64,000 nucleotides of DNA, taken from the NCBI GenBank assembly GCA_031421635.1, contig JANOPA010000007.1:11864-75863 (forward strand), given 5' to 3'. Every line of letters begins with the position of its first letter. The first letter of the stretch is position 1. This DNA is from JAPOKJ01 sp031421635. Its GTDB lineage: Bacteria > Pseudomonadota > Gammaproteobacteria > Burkholderiales > Burkholderiaceae_E. Under the pieces are notes generated by a model. It searched no databases, had not been told where the DNA came from, and saw only the letters and a list, made by a program, of their open reading frames with translations. Both the position numbers and the translations under genes were made by a program. Shown piece after piece: positions 18,293 to 27,710 of the stretch.

Positions 18293-19723
18293 ATGGTAGA
18301 TCGTTTTGACGTGGTGGTGATCGGTGCAGGGCCTGGGGGCTACATTGCAGCGATTCGAGCAGCCCAGTTAGGCTTTAAAGTCGCTGTGATCGAAAAATGG
18401 AAAAATCCCAAGGGTGAACTAGCCCTCGGGGGCACCTGTTTGAATGTCGGCTGCATTCCTTCGAAGGCGCTATTAGCAAGCTCGGAAGAATTCGAAAATA
18501 TCCTTCATCATGTCGAGGACCACGGCATCAGTGTTGGTAGCGTCAAGCTTGACCTCACAAAAATGCTGGCTCGCAAGGAAAGCATTGTCAGCAAGATGAC
18601 CAAAGGTATCGAGTTCTTATTTCGCAAGAACAAAATTGCCTGGCTAAAAGGCCACGGCAAATTCGTCGGTGAGGCGGGCGGTCTATATCAACTTGAGGTC
18701 GGCGGCGAGGCAACGCCAAGCTTGCTCGAAGCAAGCAAGGTCATTATTGCGACCGGTTCGAAGGCGCGTCACCTACCTGGCGTCACGGTAGATAACCAAC
18801 GCATTTGCGATAACGAAGGGGGGCTCTCATTGAGCACGGTGCCCAAGCGTCTAGGCGTAATCGGTTCCGGCGTGATTGGCTTGGAGCTTGGATCGGTCTG
18901 GCGTCGACTGGGCGCGGACGTTACGATTCTGGAAGCAATGCCCAATTTTTTAACGGCCTGTGACGATGCCGTTTCAAAAGAGGCCTGGAAGCTGTTTACG
19001 AAACAGGGCTTGAAAATCGAGCTTGGCGTCAAAATTGGCGAGGTCAAGACCGCCGCCAAGGAAATCAGTGTCGCCTATACCGATGCCAAGGGTGGTGCTC
19101 AGATCTTGAGCGTGGATCGCTTGATCGTCTCTGTAGGGCGAGTGCCCAATACCGATAACCTCAACCTCGAGGCAATTGGCCTGAAGGTGGATGAGCGCGG
19201 CTTTATTCCAGTGAATGAACACTGTGCAACCGCCAAGACGGGTGTTTTTGCGATTGGTGATGTGGTGCGTGGACCCATGTTGGCGCATAAGGCCGAAGAT
19301 GAAGGCGTACTGGTTGCCGAAATTCTGGCTGGTCAAAAACCGCACCTGGATTACAACTGCATTCCTTGGGTTATTTACACCTCCCCCGAGATTGCCTGGG
19401 TGGGCAAGACCGAACAGCAACTCAAAGCCGAAGGCCGTACAGTGAAGACCGGGCAGTTTCCTTTCGCTGCCAACGGGCGTGCGCTCGGCATGGGAAGCAG
19501 TGACGGTTTCGTGAAAATGATCGTGGATGCGGCCACCGATGAAGTCTTAGGTGTGCATATCGTCGCCTCGGCTGCTTCCGACCTGATTGCGGAGGCGACA
19601 GTGGCTATGGAGTTCAAGGCCTCGGCCGAAGACATTGCGCGTATATGTCATGCCCATCCTTCATTATCCGAGGTGATGCGTGAGGCTGCATTGGCTACCG
19701 ACAAACGCACCCTAAACATGTGA
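18293..19723 (+). CDS. lpdA: Dihydrolipoamide dehydrogenase (E3)
   Basis: FAD enzyme that re-oxidises the lipoyl groups of SucB with NAD. The 476 residues have the FAD motif GAGPGGYIAAIRAAQLG, the redox-active disulfide GGTCLNVGCIPSKAL, a central NAD-binding GSGVIGLELGSVW, and the C-terminal catalytic pair in HAHPSLSEV. It follows sucB by 42 bases and closes the oxoglutarate dehydrogenase set. Confidence 0.97.
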   Translation: MVDRFDVVVIGAGPGGYIAAIRAAQLGFKVAVIEKWKNPKGELALGGTCLNVGCIPSKALLASSEEFENILHHVEDHGISVGSVKLDLTKMLARKESIVSKMTKGIEFLFRKNKIAWLKGHGKFVGEAGGLYQLEVGGEATPSLLEASKVIIATGSKARHLPGVTVDNQRICDNEGGLSLSTVPKRLGVIGSGVIGLELGSVWRRLGADVTILEAMPNFLTACDDAVSKEAWKLFTKQGLKIELGVKIGEVKTAAKEISVAYTDAKGGAQILSVDRLIVSVGRVPNTDNLNLEAIGLKVDERGFIPVNEHCATAKTGVFAIGDVVRGPMLAHKAEDEGVLVAEILAGQKPHLDYNCIPWVIYTSPEIAWVGKTEQQLKAEGRTVKTGQFPFAANGRALGMGSSDGFVKMIVDAATDEVLGVHIVASAASDLIAEATVAMEFKASAEDIARICHAHPSLSEVMREAALATDKRTLNM

Positions 19724-19793
19724 TTGCTGAACCTGCTCCGATCCATCCAATGGTTACCGTGCTGCATCAACTGTTTGCGTTGAATTTTTAGCC

Positions 19794-20891
19794 GTGAATG
19801 TTTCTGAGTACTTTCAGCAGCAACTCTCTGCCCGCGACTATGTGGCGGATGAGGCGCAACTGGCTGCCGTTGCTCGCTTGCAGCGTTTGCATGACGAGTT
19901 GCAGGTCTTCAAAGGGCAGCGCACCGGCACCTTGAATCGAATGTTTAAACGACCCGCGGTGCCCAAGGGTGTTTGGCTCCATGGCGGGGTAGGGCGAGGT
20001 AAGAGCTTTTTAATGGACAGCTTTTATTCGGTCGTTAATGTTCGTCGGAAGCTTCGCGTGCATTTTCATGAATTTATGCGTGGTGTGCATCGTGAATTGG
20101 AGAGCCTGCGCGGTACCAGTGATCCGCTCGATGAAGTGGCTCGGAAAGTGGCGGTCAAGTACCGATTACTTTGTTTCGATGAATTCCATATTTCAGATAT
20201 TGCCGATGCGATGATCCTGGAGCGTCTCTTGCGTGGTTTGTTTAAACACGGGGTGATTTTAGTGGCGACTTCAAATTACAAGCCCGATGGTTTATACCCT
20301 GATGGCTTGCACCGTGACCGAGTGCTGCCGGCGATTGGCCTTTTAAATGAAGGCCTGGATGTTTTGAGTGTCGATGCAGGTATTGATTACCGGCGTCGCT
20401 CGTTGCAACAGGTTCAGGCCTATATCTTTCCAAACGATGCTGAAGCCGGTAAACGCTTAAAAAAAGCCTTCGAAGCACTGGCTGAAATCCCGGATGAAGA
20501 TCCTGTGATGAAGATTGAAAATCGAGAAATTCACGCCCTGCGCCGAGCGGGTGGGGTAGTGTGGTTCGATTTTTCGACCCTTTGTGGCGGACCGCGCTCG
20601 CAGAATGATTATCTCGAGATTGCTTCCCAATTTCACACGGTCATTCTCTCGGATATTCCTCGCATGGCCTCCAGCATGGCCTCCGAGGCACGGCGTTTCG
20701 TCTGGTTCATCGATGTGATGTATGACCAGAAAGCAAAAGTCCTGATGAGTGCAGCCTGTCCCGCCGAGGAGCTTTACACCAGCGGAGCAATGGCACATGA
20801 ATTCCAGCGCACGGTGAGTCGCATTGTGGAGATACAGTCTAGAGAATATCTAGAGGCTCCACGGCGTGTGGTGATGACTTCATTAGTGTAA
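19794..20891 (+). CDS. zapE: AFG1/ZapE-like ATPase
   Basis: AAA-type ATPase of the AFG1 family, implicated in cell division (ZapE) and quality control of respiratory proteins. The 365 residues carry a Walker A motif GGVGRGKSF near residue 65, a Walker B-like LLCFDEFH near residue 123, and the family motif ATSNYKPDGLYPDGLHRDR. The start is GTG with no strong ribosome site. Its position after the oxoglutarate dehydrogenase genes is typical of betaproteobacteria. The symbol follows family resemblance; a division role is not shown here. Confidence 0.88.
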   Translation: MNVSEYFQQQLSARDYVADEAQLAAVARLQRLHDELQVFKGQRTGTLNRMFKRPAVPKGVWLHGGVGRGKSFLMDSFYSVVNVRRKLRVHFHEFMRGVHRELESLRGTSDPLDEVARKVAVKYRLLCFDEFHISDIADAMILERLLRGLFKHGVILVATSNYKPDGLYPDGLHRDRVLPAIGLLNEGLDVLSVDAGIDYRRRSLQQVQAYIFPNDAEAGKRLKKAFEALAEIPDEDPVMKIENREIHALRRAGGVVWFDFSTLCGGPRSQNDYLEIASQFHTVILSDIPRMASSMASEARRFVWFIDVMYDQKAKVLMSAACPAEELYTSGAMAHEFQRTVSRIVEIQSREYLEAPRRVVMTSLV

Positions 20892-20927
20892 GCTTCGTTA
20901 CCTTTGTTTACATTGCTGTGAGAGGCT

Positions 20928-21602
20928 ATGCTTTGCTCTTCCAATCTCCCTCATAGGTTTGAATCGCAAAATTTTTCGTCGCTACTGATGGCAGTAGTGT
21001 GTGTGTTCGGATTGAGCACTCAAACACGGGTATTCGCTGAGGGCATGCAAATCTCCCCTCAGACCGTACTTCAGGCCCGCATTCAAAAAATCGAATCTGA
21101 TCGTGAAGCCTCGGCTGTTCAATTCCTTGCCGATAAGAAGGCCTGCGCTGCAGCGATTCTAGTGAGTCGCTGCACCTCCGAAGCTCTTGTAAGGCGTCGT
21201 AGTAGAGACGCTGTGTTGAGAGACGGACAAATCAGCGCAAAGCAACAATTGCGGTCCATGGCGGCCAAGTCAAAGAATGCAGATTTGGCGAGTGCCCAAG
21301 CGCGGGCGGCAGAACCTTTAAGGGATGAAGCCCAGCGCGAGGCCGGGCTTGCCCAGCAGGCCAAAAAACTGGCCGATGCTCAGGAGCGACTCGACGCTCA
21401 TCAGCAAAAAAAGAACCAAGAAGAAGAAAACCGGCGTATTTACCTTGAAAAGGTGCAGCGCTCAGAGGAAAAGCAGGCTGAAATTCGGGCGCGATTCAAG
21501 GACTCCGGGATGAAACCCAAAGCCGGTGGCACATCGGTTGTTACACCCGCCATGGCGCTGGATCCAGCGAGTAAGTCGCCCCCTACAGCCAGCGTGAATT
21601 GA
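20928..21602 (+). CDS. Secreted coiled-coil protein of unknown function
   Basis: I do not recognise this 224-residue protein. It has an N-terminal hydrophobic segment (about residues 18-37, ending near TRVFAEG) that looks like a signal peptide. A long, charged, Ala/Gln/Glu-rich region of about 110 residues (RDEAQREAGLAQQAKKLADA and following) should form a coiled coil, and a loose Pro/Ser tail ends it. Two close cysteines lie near residues 72-86. It is probably periplasmic. Its last 20 bases overlap the convergent phosphatase gene. Confidence 0.65.
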   Translation: MLCSSNLPHRFESQNFSSLLMAVVCVFGLSTQTRVFAEGMQISPQTVLQARIQKIESDREASAVQFLADKKACAAAILVSRCTSEALVRRRSRDAVLRDGQISAKQQLRSMAAKSKNADLASAQARAAEPLRDEAQREAGLAQQAKKLADAQERLDAHQQKKNQEEENRRIYLEKVQRSEEKQAEIRARFKDSGMKPKAGGTSVVTPAMALDPASKSPPTASVN

Positions 21603-22515
21603 CGGTGAGATCGTCCGGCTCGTCGGCTTCCGCCGAGCCCTCGGGCAAATCATACTTAACGAGCGCGAGTGAGACATTATCGCCCTTGCCCTGAGCTCGT
21701 TCGCGCGCGAGTGCAATTAAACGGCTTGCGGCTTGCCCGGCGGGTAGGCTGACAATGAGAGTGCCCAGCTCCATTGGATCGAAATAACCCCAGAGGCCGT
21801 CAGAGCACAGAAGAAAAGCGTCACCCCCGACCGGGTTTTCAATGTGTCCATAGGCCGGAACCGGTGCGATTCTTCCGCCCAGCGTGTTGACCAATTTATG
21901 GGCCTGAGGGTGCAGGGCTGCTTTTTCGAGTGACTTTCCCTCTTGAACAAGCTGCCAAGCTAAGGTGTGATCTTCGGTAACGGACATCAAATGGCCCACC
22001 CGGAAGTGATAGATTCTGCTGTCACCGACATGGCACCAATCGACGCGATGCTGTTGAACAACCAAGCCAGTAAAGGTGGTATGCGGCTGTAGTTCCGAGG
22101 TCATGGCGGCGATACTAATGACCGTATGAGCTTCTTCGACTAATTCCATGAAGAATCGTCGTTCGGATTGGACACCGGGCACAAATTCGCCAAAGTGACT
22201 TTGTGCGATCAACATCACATTCTCGGAGGCTAAAGACCCACCCGACATCCCGCCTAAGCCGTCGGCGAGAACCGCCAAGGCATGGCGACGCGGAGTCTGC
22301 TGCACCGGCTCCAGCGCCGTTTTCGGCGCGGTTGGGGTGGCCGAGCTCACCAGGAGTACCCTGTCTTGCTGCTCGTTGCGATCACCTTTGTGTTGGGCAG
22401 TGCACGCCGAAACCACGAGATCAGGTCTGTTTTTAACAGCTTTCGTGTTACTCAATGCCGCTTTGGCGGGAGTAATTCTCGGGGGTGGAGGCGCTTCGGT
22501 TTGTGTTGAGGACAT
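21583..22515 (-). CDS. PP2C-family serine/threonine protein phosphatase
   Basis: Metal-dependent phosphatase of 310 residues. Motifs in order: GDRNEQQDRVLL (metal-site Asp), VLADGLGGMSGG (second metal Asp), CHVGDSRIYHF, LLCSDGLWGYFDP and GDNVSLALVKY. No transmembrane or sensor domain is present, so it is a stand-alone cytosolic enzyme. No kinase gene lies nearby, and its substrate cannot be inferred. The N-terminal 30 residues are Pro/Thr/Lys-rich. It overlaps the convergent coiled-coil gene by 20 bases and diverges from the YdcH gene. Confidence 0.9.
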   Translation of the reverse strand: MSSTQTEAPPPPRITPAKAALSNTKAVKNRPDLVVSACTAQHKGDRNEQQDRVLLVSSATPTAPKTALEPVQQTPRRHALAVLADGLGGMSGGSLASENVMLIAQSHFGEFVPGVQSERRFFMELVEEAHTVISIAAMTSELQPHTTFTGLVVQQHRVDWCHVGDSRIYHFRVGHLMSVTEDHTLAWQLVQEGKSLEKAALHPQAHKLVNTLGGRIAPVPAYGHIENPVGGDAFLLCSDGLWGYFDPMELGTLIVSLPAGQAASRLIALARERAQGKGDNVSLALVKYDLPEGSAEADEPDDLTVNSRWL

Positions 22516-22601
22516 CTTGGTCTTATTATTTCACTTCTCCCACGCAATTACCCTGTGTTGGCCGCCCGTTTATCCGTTTGGTAAGAGCTTCTGTCTGTCT
22601 A

Positions 22602-22829
22602 ATGTCCGATTTGACCCCAATACCTGAAGAAACGCGCGCTGAAACGATTCAAAAACGCATCGTTGAGTTGCAACTAGAACACCGTGGTTTAGATAGCGTG
22701 ATCGACGCTATCGGTGACCCCGGTCAGTTCGACGAATTACAACTGCGGCGCTTGAAAAAGCGCAAGTTGCAAATCAAGGACATGATTCTTGTACTTCAAA
22801 TGCAATTGATTCCGGATATTCCGGCTTGA
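22602..22829 (+). CDS. YdcH/DUF465 family small protein
   Basis: A 75-residue, highly charged protein with the heptad-like pattern RIVELQLEHRGLDSVIDAI followed by LQLRRLKKRKLQIKDMI, matching the short helical-hairpin YdcH (DUF465) family of unknown function. The ATG at 22602 is chosen because the family begins here and the longer frame lacks similarity. The stop TGA overlaps the TTG start of the downstream helicase, so translation is coupled. Confidence 0.75.
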   Translation: MSDLTPIPEETRAETIQKRIVELQLEHRGLDSVIDAIGDPGQFDELQLRRLKKRKLQIKDMILVLQMQLIPDIPA

Positions 22830-24814
22830 GCTCCTACATCGAGGCTTGCACCCGCGCCCTGAGCGAATTGGGTCGGGTCGGACAGAACGTTGCCGGCTTT
22901 AAGGAACGGGAAGGTCAACAGCAATTGGCTCAGGCGATTGCCAAAAGCATTGAAGCACAGACGTCTCTGGTGGCTGAGGCCGGTACCGGCGTTGGAAAAA
23001 CCTTTGCCTATCTTGTGCCTGCGCTTTTGCAGGAACATAAGGTTCTGATCAGTACCGGAACCAAGAATCTTCAAGATCAGCTCTTCCACAAAGACTTGCC
23101 TGCGATACTGAAGGCCTTGGGTACCGGGCAGAGTATTGCTAACTTGAAGGGGCGTAGTAATTATGTATGCCGCTACCACCTACGCCTAAATCTTGCCCAA
23201 GGCGAGTTTGAAACTAAGGCCGAAATTACTCAGCTTAAGCGTATCGAACGGTTTGCTGAAATTAGTCAGGATGGCGAGAGAAGCCAGGCGCTGGGCATTT
23301 CTGAGGAAGCGCCTGCCTGGGCAAAGGCCGTCTCGACCCGCGAGAATTGTCTGAGTCAAGATTGTCCGGATTATGGAAACTGCTTTGTCTTCCGGGCACG
23401 CCAAAGGGCTCAGCAAGCGGATGTGGTCGTGGTCAATCATCATTTGTTTTGTGCCGATTTAGCCTTGCGAGATGAAGGCATTGCGGAGTTTTTACCGCAA
23501 ACTCAGGTGCTGGTTTTTGATGAGGCCCATCAATTACCTGAGGTCGCAAGTCAATTCTTCGGAGCCTCCCTTTCGTTGCGACAGCTTTTGGAGTTTTGCC
23601 GCGAGGTTCGGCGGCTGGGGATGGCGGAAGCGCGTGGCCTGGCCGATTGGCTTGAGCTATTGGCACCCCTGGAATTAGGTTTGAGGGAAATACGTCTGGA
23701 GGCCGGCGCACCGGGCAAGCCAGATGGTGATCGTCTGCGTCAATATACGGGTCTTGCGGACGCGATTCAAGCTTGGTTAGGCAGCTTGGCGGTGTGTAAC
23801 GCCCAGTTAGTGACAATGACGGAGCTTTCGAAAGACTTGGGGAAGTTAGCCTTACGCGGGCACGAGATCAAGGTTTGGTTAGAGCGCTGGCTAGGAGACC
23901 TGAAGGATGCGAATCAGGCCGAGCGAATTTTGTGGGCCGATGTCCGTCAGAATGGTCTGACTTTGCATGCGACACCTCTGTCTATCGCAGAACCTTTTCG
24001 CAAGCACCGAGAGGCGAAACCTCGTTCGTGGATCTTTTTGTCAGCGACTTTGAGCATGGCCAATAAGTTTGATCATTTCCAAAAGGCTTTAGGTCTTGAG
24101 GAAGTTTCCTGCCTACAGGCCCCGAGTCCGTTTGACTTTGAAAAACAAGGGCGACTCCTGGTCTTGAATGAACTCGGTGATCCTAATCAACCTCAGTTTG
24201 CCAATCGGTTGGTCGATGAAATCTGGCCATTAGTTCTAGAGAACCGAGGGCGTTGCTTTGTGCTTTGCACGAGCTTGCGACAAGTTGACGATATTGCCGA
24301 ACGGTTTCGTAGCAAAACTGAGAAACAAAACGCTCAACGAGAACCGAGTGCGTGGGGGGATGAAGCACCCGCATTTGATTTGCTCGTGCAGGGTTCAATG
24401 CCGCGCCATGAGCTGCTGGATCGTTTTAAAAAGGCGAGGGCGCCAATACTCGTGGGCAGCGCCAGCTTTTGGGAGGGTGTCGATGTGCCGGGCCAGCAAC
24501 TCTCTATGGTGGTGATCGCGAAACTACCGTTCGCGCCACCCGATGACCCGGTCGTGAAGGCGCGTACTCTCGCCATTAAAAAGGAAGGTGGGGATGCCTT
24601 TGGAACTTATCAACTTCCACTTGCCGCACTTGCTTTGAAGCAAGGTGTAGGCCGCTTGGTGAGGACCGAAGAGGATTACGGCCTCATCGTGATCGGCGAT
24701 GCGCGGGTTAGCAGCAAGTCCTATGGACGCACCTTGCTCCGAAGTTTGCCGCCCTTTGCTCGCGTGAACGGCGTAGATGAAGCTCTCGAATACCTTCGGC
24801 GGGTGACGGCCTAG
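22826..24814 (+). CDS. DinG/YoaA-type iron-sulfur DNA helicase
   Basis: Superfamily 2 (XPD-like) 5'-3' helicase of 662 residues. It has Walker A EAGTGVGKT (about 51-59), a DEAH box (232-235), and four cysteines (115, 175, 180, 186) between helicase motifs that fit the [4Fe-4S] cluster of the DinG/YoaA/XPD group. C-terminal motifs include GSASFWEGVDVPG and QGVGRLVR. The start appears to be TTG inside the TTGA overlap with the preceding gene. The role is probably in replication-fork or R-loop repair; YoaA and DinG cannot be separated with confidence here. Confidence 0.9.
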   Translation: MSSYIEACTRALSELGRVGQNVAGFKEREGQQQLAQAIAKSIEAQTSLVAEAGTGVGKTFAYLVPALLQEHKVLISTGTKNLQDQLFHKDLPAILKALGTGQSIANLKGRSNYVCRYHLRLNLAQGEFETKAEITQLKRIERFAEISQDGERSQALGISEEAPAWAKAVSTRENCLSQDCPDYGNCFVFRARQRAQQADVVVVNHHLFCADLALRDEGIAEFLPQTQVLVFDEAHQLPEVASQFFGASLSLRQLLEFCREVRRLGMAEARGLADWLELLAPLELGLREIRLEAGAPGKPDGDRLRQYTGLADAIQAWLGSLAVCNAQLVTMTELSKDLGKLALRGHEIKVWLERWLGDLKDANQAERILWADVRQNGLTLHATPLSIAEPFRKHREAKPRSWIFLSATLSMANKFDHFQKALGLEEVSCLQAPSPFDFEKQGRLLVLNELGDPNQPQFANRLVDEIWPLVLENRGRCFVLCTSLRQVDDIAERFRSKTEKQNAQREPSAWGDEAPAFDLLVQGSMPRHELLDRFKKARAPILVGSASFWEGVDVPGQQLSMVVIAKLPFAPPDDPVVKARTLAIKKEGGDAFGTYQLPLAALALKQGVGRLVRTEEDYGLIVIGDARVSSKSYGRTLLRSLPPFARVNGVDEALEYLRRVTA

Positions 24815-24851
24815 GCGAAGCCAATTCAGTGGTGGGTACTTTCAGACCCGG

Positions 24852-25691
24852 TTACTTCCAGACTTGCCACCATGATTTTTCAGCAAACTGTAGTCCCTCT
24901 GTCAAATACCGGCTTTTCGGAAACGTGCGTTCAAGGACGCGCTTGCTGGCTTCTTTTTGTTCGGTGAGGCCAAGACGCTCGTAAGACGACATCATGATAA
25001 ACAGAGCTTCTTCGATGGCTGGTGTTTCTTGATAGGCTTGCACGGCAATCTGAGAGCGATTCGCAGAGGCCACATAAGCACCCCTGCGATAGTAGTAGCG
25101 CGCAATATGTACTTCACCGGCAGCCATTGAATTGCGCAGATAGCGCATACGGGACTCGGCCTCGGTGGCGTACTTACTATTCGGATAGCGGGTGTAGAGC
25201 TGTTTGAAGGATTCGAAAGACTCGCGTGCCGCTTTGAGATCACGCTCCGAGAGATCTTGACCGCCGAGATTGGACAAGAAGCCCTGATTCTCATTAAAGT
25301 TAATAAGACCTTGCAAGTAAAGCATGTAATCCATTTGCGAGTGATTCGGGTGCAAACGCATGAATCGATCAATCGCCGCCAAGGCTAGACCGGCTTCGTT
25401 CTCTCGGTAGTGTATGTAGGCGCGATCAATCTGGGCTTGCTGGGCAAAGCGGCCGAAAGGATAGCGAGACTCGAGACGTTCCAATAACTTAAGTGCTTCG
25501 GCCCAACGCCCCGAGTTTGTCTCGTCTTTAGCCTCGGCATATAATTTTTCAGGCGTCCAACTAATGGTTTTGTCGTCGCTGCTTTTATTTCCCGAGCAAG
25601 CCTGTAGCATGCAGGCTGTCAAGATCAAACAAGCCGCCGTACGCGGGCTTACCCAAGAAAACCAAGAATTGTGTGATTGCATTGTCTTCAT
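24852..25691 (-). CDS. bamD: Outer membrane assembly lipoprotein BamD
   Basis: Essential lipoprotein of the BAM complex that inserts beta-barrel proteins into the outer membrane. The signal sequence ends in a lipobox (LQAC). The mature part is made of TPR-like repeats with typical BamD segments (LYAEAKDETNSGRWAEALKL, RYPFGRFAQQAQIDRAYIHY, YPNSKYATEAESRMRYLRN, VASANRSQIAVQAYQ). The ATG at 25691, or the one 9 bases later, is preferred to the open frame reaching 25760, because the signal peptide begins there. It diverges from rluD with a gap of only 67 bases, an arrangement common in proteobacteria. Confidence 0.93.
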   Translation of the reverse strand: MKTMQSHNSWFSWVSPRTAACLILTACMLQACSGNKSSDDKTISWTPEKLYAEAKDETNSGRWAEALKLLERLESRYPFGRFAQQAQIDRAYIHYRENEAGLALAAIDRFMRLHPNHSQMDYMLYLQGLINFNENQGFLSNLGGQDLSERDLKAARESFESFKQLYTRYPNSKYATEAESRMRYLRNSMAAGEVHIARYYYRRGAYVASANRSQIAVQAYQETPAIEEALFIMMSSYERLGLTEQKEASKRVLERTFPKSRYLTEGLQFAEKSWWQVWK

Positions 25692-25758
25692 TCCGTAAAC
25701 CCAATGGTGTGTCAGCGAGCCAGCGATTCTGTCAATTAGCCGGACCAGTAGCCCTGCC

Positions 25759-26787
25759 ATGACCCAACCTTTGAATCAGATAGTTGTCAGCGACGCGTTA
25801 GATTATATCGACGATGCGATTGTCCTGTCTGCTCAGGGCGCCGAGGGGCAACGCCTCGACAAATGGTTGGCCACTCAATTGCCGCAATTTTCTCGGAGTC
25901 GCTTGCAAACTTGGATCGCTCTCGGTGCGGTCGGGACCGATGATATGGCGGTCTCACAAAAGTATAAATTACGCGGCCTGGAGCGTATTGTAGTGCGTCC
26001 CCAGGCCTTTGAAGCGCAGCAGTCTTTTGTGGCCGAAGATGTGCCCCTGGACGTGATTTTTGAAGACGAAGCCCTGCTTGTGCTCAATAAACCCGCCGGA
26101 CTGGTGGTGCATCCTGCCCCTGGTCATTGGTCGGGAACCCTCATGAATGGCCTGCTCAACCGAGGGGCAGGCTACTTTGAGTTGCCGCGCGCCGGGATCG
26201 TGCATCGTTTGGACAAAGACACCTCCGGGTTGATGGTGGTCGCCAAGACAGAGGGCTGTCGTCAGGCTCTAATTGCCATGATCGCAAAGCGTGAGGTTGC
26301 TCGGCGATATCTTGCGATTCTCCATAAAAGTGCGCCAAGCGTGTTCAGCGTTGACGCCTCTATTGGCCGCGATCCGCAGCATCGCCAAAGAATGGCCGCG
26401 TTTGCACCTGAGTCAGCCCACGCCAAGCCGGCCAAGACGGATTTTCGACGCCTGAGTTTGATTGCAGAGGGACACGGTAGCGGACCGGTCAGTGTGATGG
26501 AATGTCGACTGCATAGCGGTCGCACCCATCAGATTAGAGTGCATGCTGCCCATCAAGGATTCCCGCTGCTTGGCGACCCACTTTATGGAGGACCGCGTTG
26601 GGCTGGTTTGGAACGCCAGGCCTTGCATGCCTGGCGCTTAGCGTTTGAATATCCGATCGCGCTCAAAGTAAGGCCGAAAGGGCTTGATTTTTCAGCCCCT
26701 TTGCCGGACGATTTAAAGGACTTGATATTGGCCGGTGAAGGGGAGATTGCTCCACTTCTGCTGGCCCGTGACGGAACCTACAATTAG
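25759..26787 (+). CDS. rluD: 23S rRNA pseudouridine synthase, RluD type
   Basis: Modifies uridines of 23S rRNA helix 69. The 342 residues have an N-terminal S4 RNA-binding domain (about 30-85; RLDKWLATQLPQFSRSRLQ) and the RluA-family catalytic domain with the active-site Asp in HRLDKDTSGLMVVAK. GRTHQIRVH and the ALHAWRL segment near the C-terminus are also typical. It is divergent from bamD and is followed by pgeF. Confidence 0.94.
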   Translation: MTQPLNQIVVSDALDYIDDAIVLSAQGAEGQRLDKWLATQLPQFSRSRLQTWIALGAVGTDDMAVSQKYKLRGLERIVVRPQAFEAQQSFVAEDVPLDVIFEDEALLVLNKPAGLVVHPAPGHWSGTLMNGLLNRGAGYFELPRAGIVHRLDKDTSGLMVVAKTEGCRQALIAMIAKREVARRYLAILHKSAPSVFSVDASIGRDPQHRQRMAAFAPESAHAKPAKTDFRRLSLIAEGHGSGPVSVMECRLHSGRTHQIRVHAAHQGFPLLGDPLYGGPRWAGLERQALHAWRLAFEYPIALKVRPKGLDFSAPLPDDLKDLILAGEGEIAPLLLARDGTYN

Positions 26788-26848
26788 GATCGCTTTGTCA
26801 TTGCATTGACTCTCCAACCTATGTCCCCTCTTTAGACTGCCCTACACT

Positions 26849-27679
26849 ATGTCCAGCGCTCACTCTCAAACGACACAGTCTCTACCGATGGTCCAGCTCG
26901 ACTGGAAAATGCCGAAAAGTGTGAAGGCCTTCGCAACGATGCGTCAAGGAGGCGTTTCTTCAGGTGCCTTCGCATCTCTTAATCTTGGCGGCCAAGTCGG
27001 TGACGAAAAGTCGAACGTACTCGAGAATCGCCGCCGATTGCTTGCCCATGCAAAGGGTGTGACACGATTGTGCTTCGTTAATCAGGTCCACGGTAATGAT
27101 GTTGTGCTGTTGGATGGCTTGCAGGGCAGCGCGTTGAACCCAACAGAAGAGCAATACCTACTAACCTCGGCTTTGCTCGAAGCTGATGCCCTGGTGACGT
27201 GTAAGAAAGGGCTAGGTTTGGTGATTCTGACCGCGGATTGTCTCCCGGTATTTTTTGCCAGTCATGATGGTGCGGTGGTCGGCGTCGCTCATGCGGGCTG
27301 GCGCGGTCTCGCCTCTGGAGTGTTAGAAAAAACGGTCAGCCTAATGCGTCACGAGGCGCGTAGGCGAGGAGCTAGTGAAACCATCGTAGCTGGTTTTGGG
27401 CCGGCCATCGGTCCTGAAAAATTCGAAGTGGGGTCAGAAGTGAGGGCAGCTTTTCTGGACAAGAAAAATAATTTGGCCGAACTTTTTTTTAAGCCTGGAC
27501 CCGTGCCCGGCAAATTCTTGGCAAATCTCTACGGCCTTGCGAGTTTGCGTTTAGGCTTAGTCGATGTAAATGTAACGGGACAGTACCGCCATTGCACCTT
27601 CTCGGAACCGGAATCTTTTTTTTCGTATCGGCGCGACGGACAAACTGGGAGGCAGGCCTCAATTATTTGGATTTCATGA
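26849..27679 (+). CDS. pgeF: PgeF/YfiH-type laccase-domain protein
   Basis: Member of the multicopper polyphenol oxidoreductase (YfiH/PgeF/LACC1) family, 276 residues. Family members are linked to purine nucleoside phosphorolysis and to editing of peptidoglycan precursors. Metal-site motifs are VNQVHGNDVV, LTADCLPVFF and GVAHAGWRGLASGVL, and the C-terminal YRHCTFSEPESFFSYRRDG is characteristic. It lies between rluD and phaC, a frequent order in Burkholderiales. Confidence 0.92.
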   Translation: MSSAHSQTTQSLPMVQLDWKMPKSVKAFATMRQGGVSSGAFASLNLGGQVGDEKSNVLENRRRLLAHAKGVTRLCFVNQVHGNDVVLLDGLQGSALNPTEEQYLLTSALLEADALVTCKKGLGLVILTADCLPVFFASHDGAVVGVAHAGWRGLASGVLEKTVSLMRHEARRRGASETIVAGFGPAIGPEKFEVGSEVRAAFLDKKNNLAELFFKPGPVPGKFLANLYGLASLRLGLVDVNVTGQYRHCTFSEPESFFSYRRDGQTGRQASIIWIS

Positions 27680-27710
27680 GAAAATCCGTTTTAATATTGG
27701 AGGAGATAGC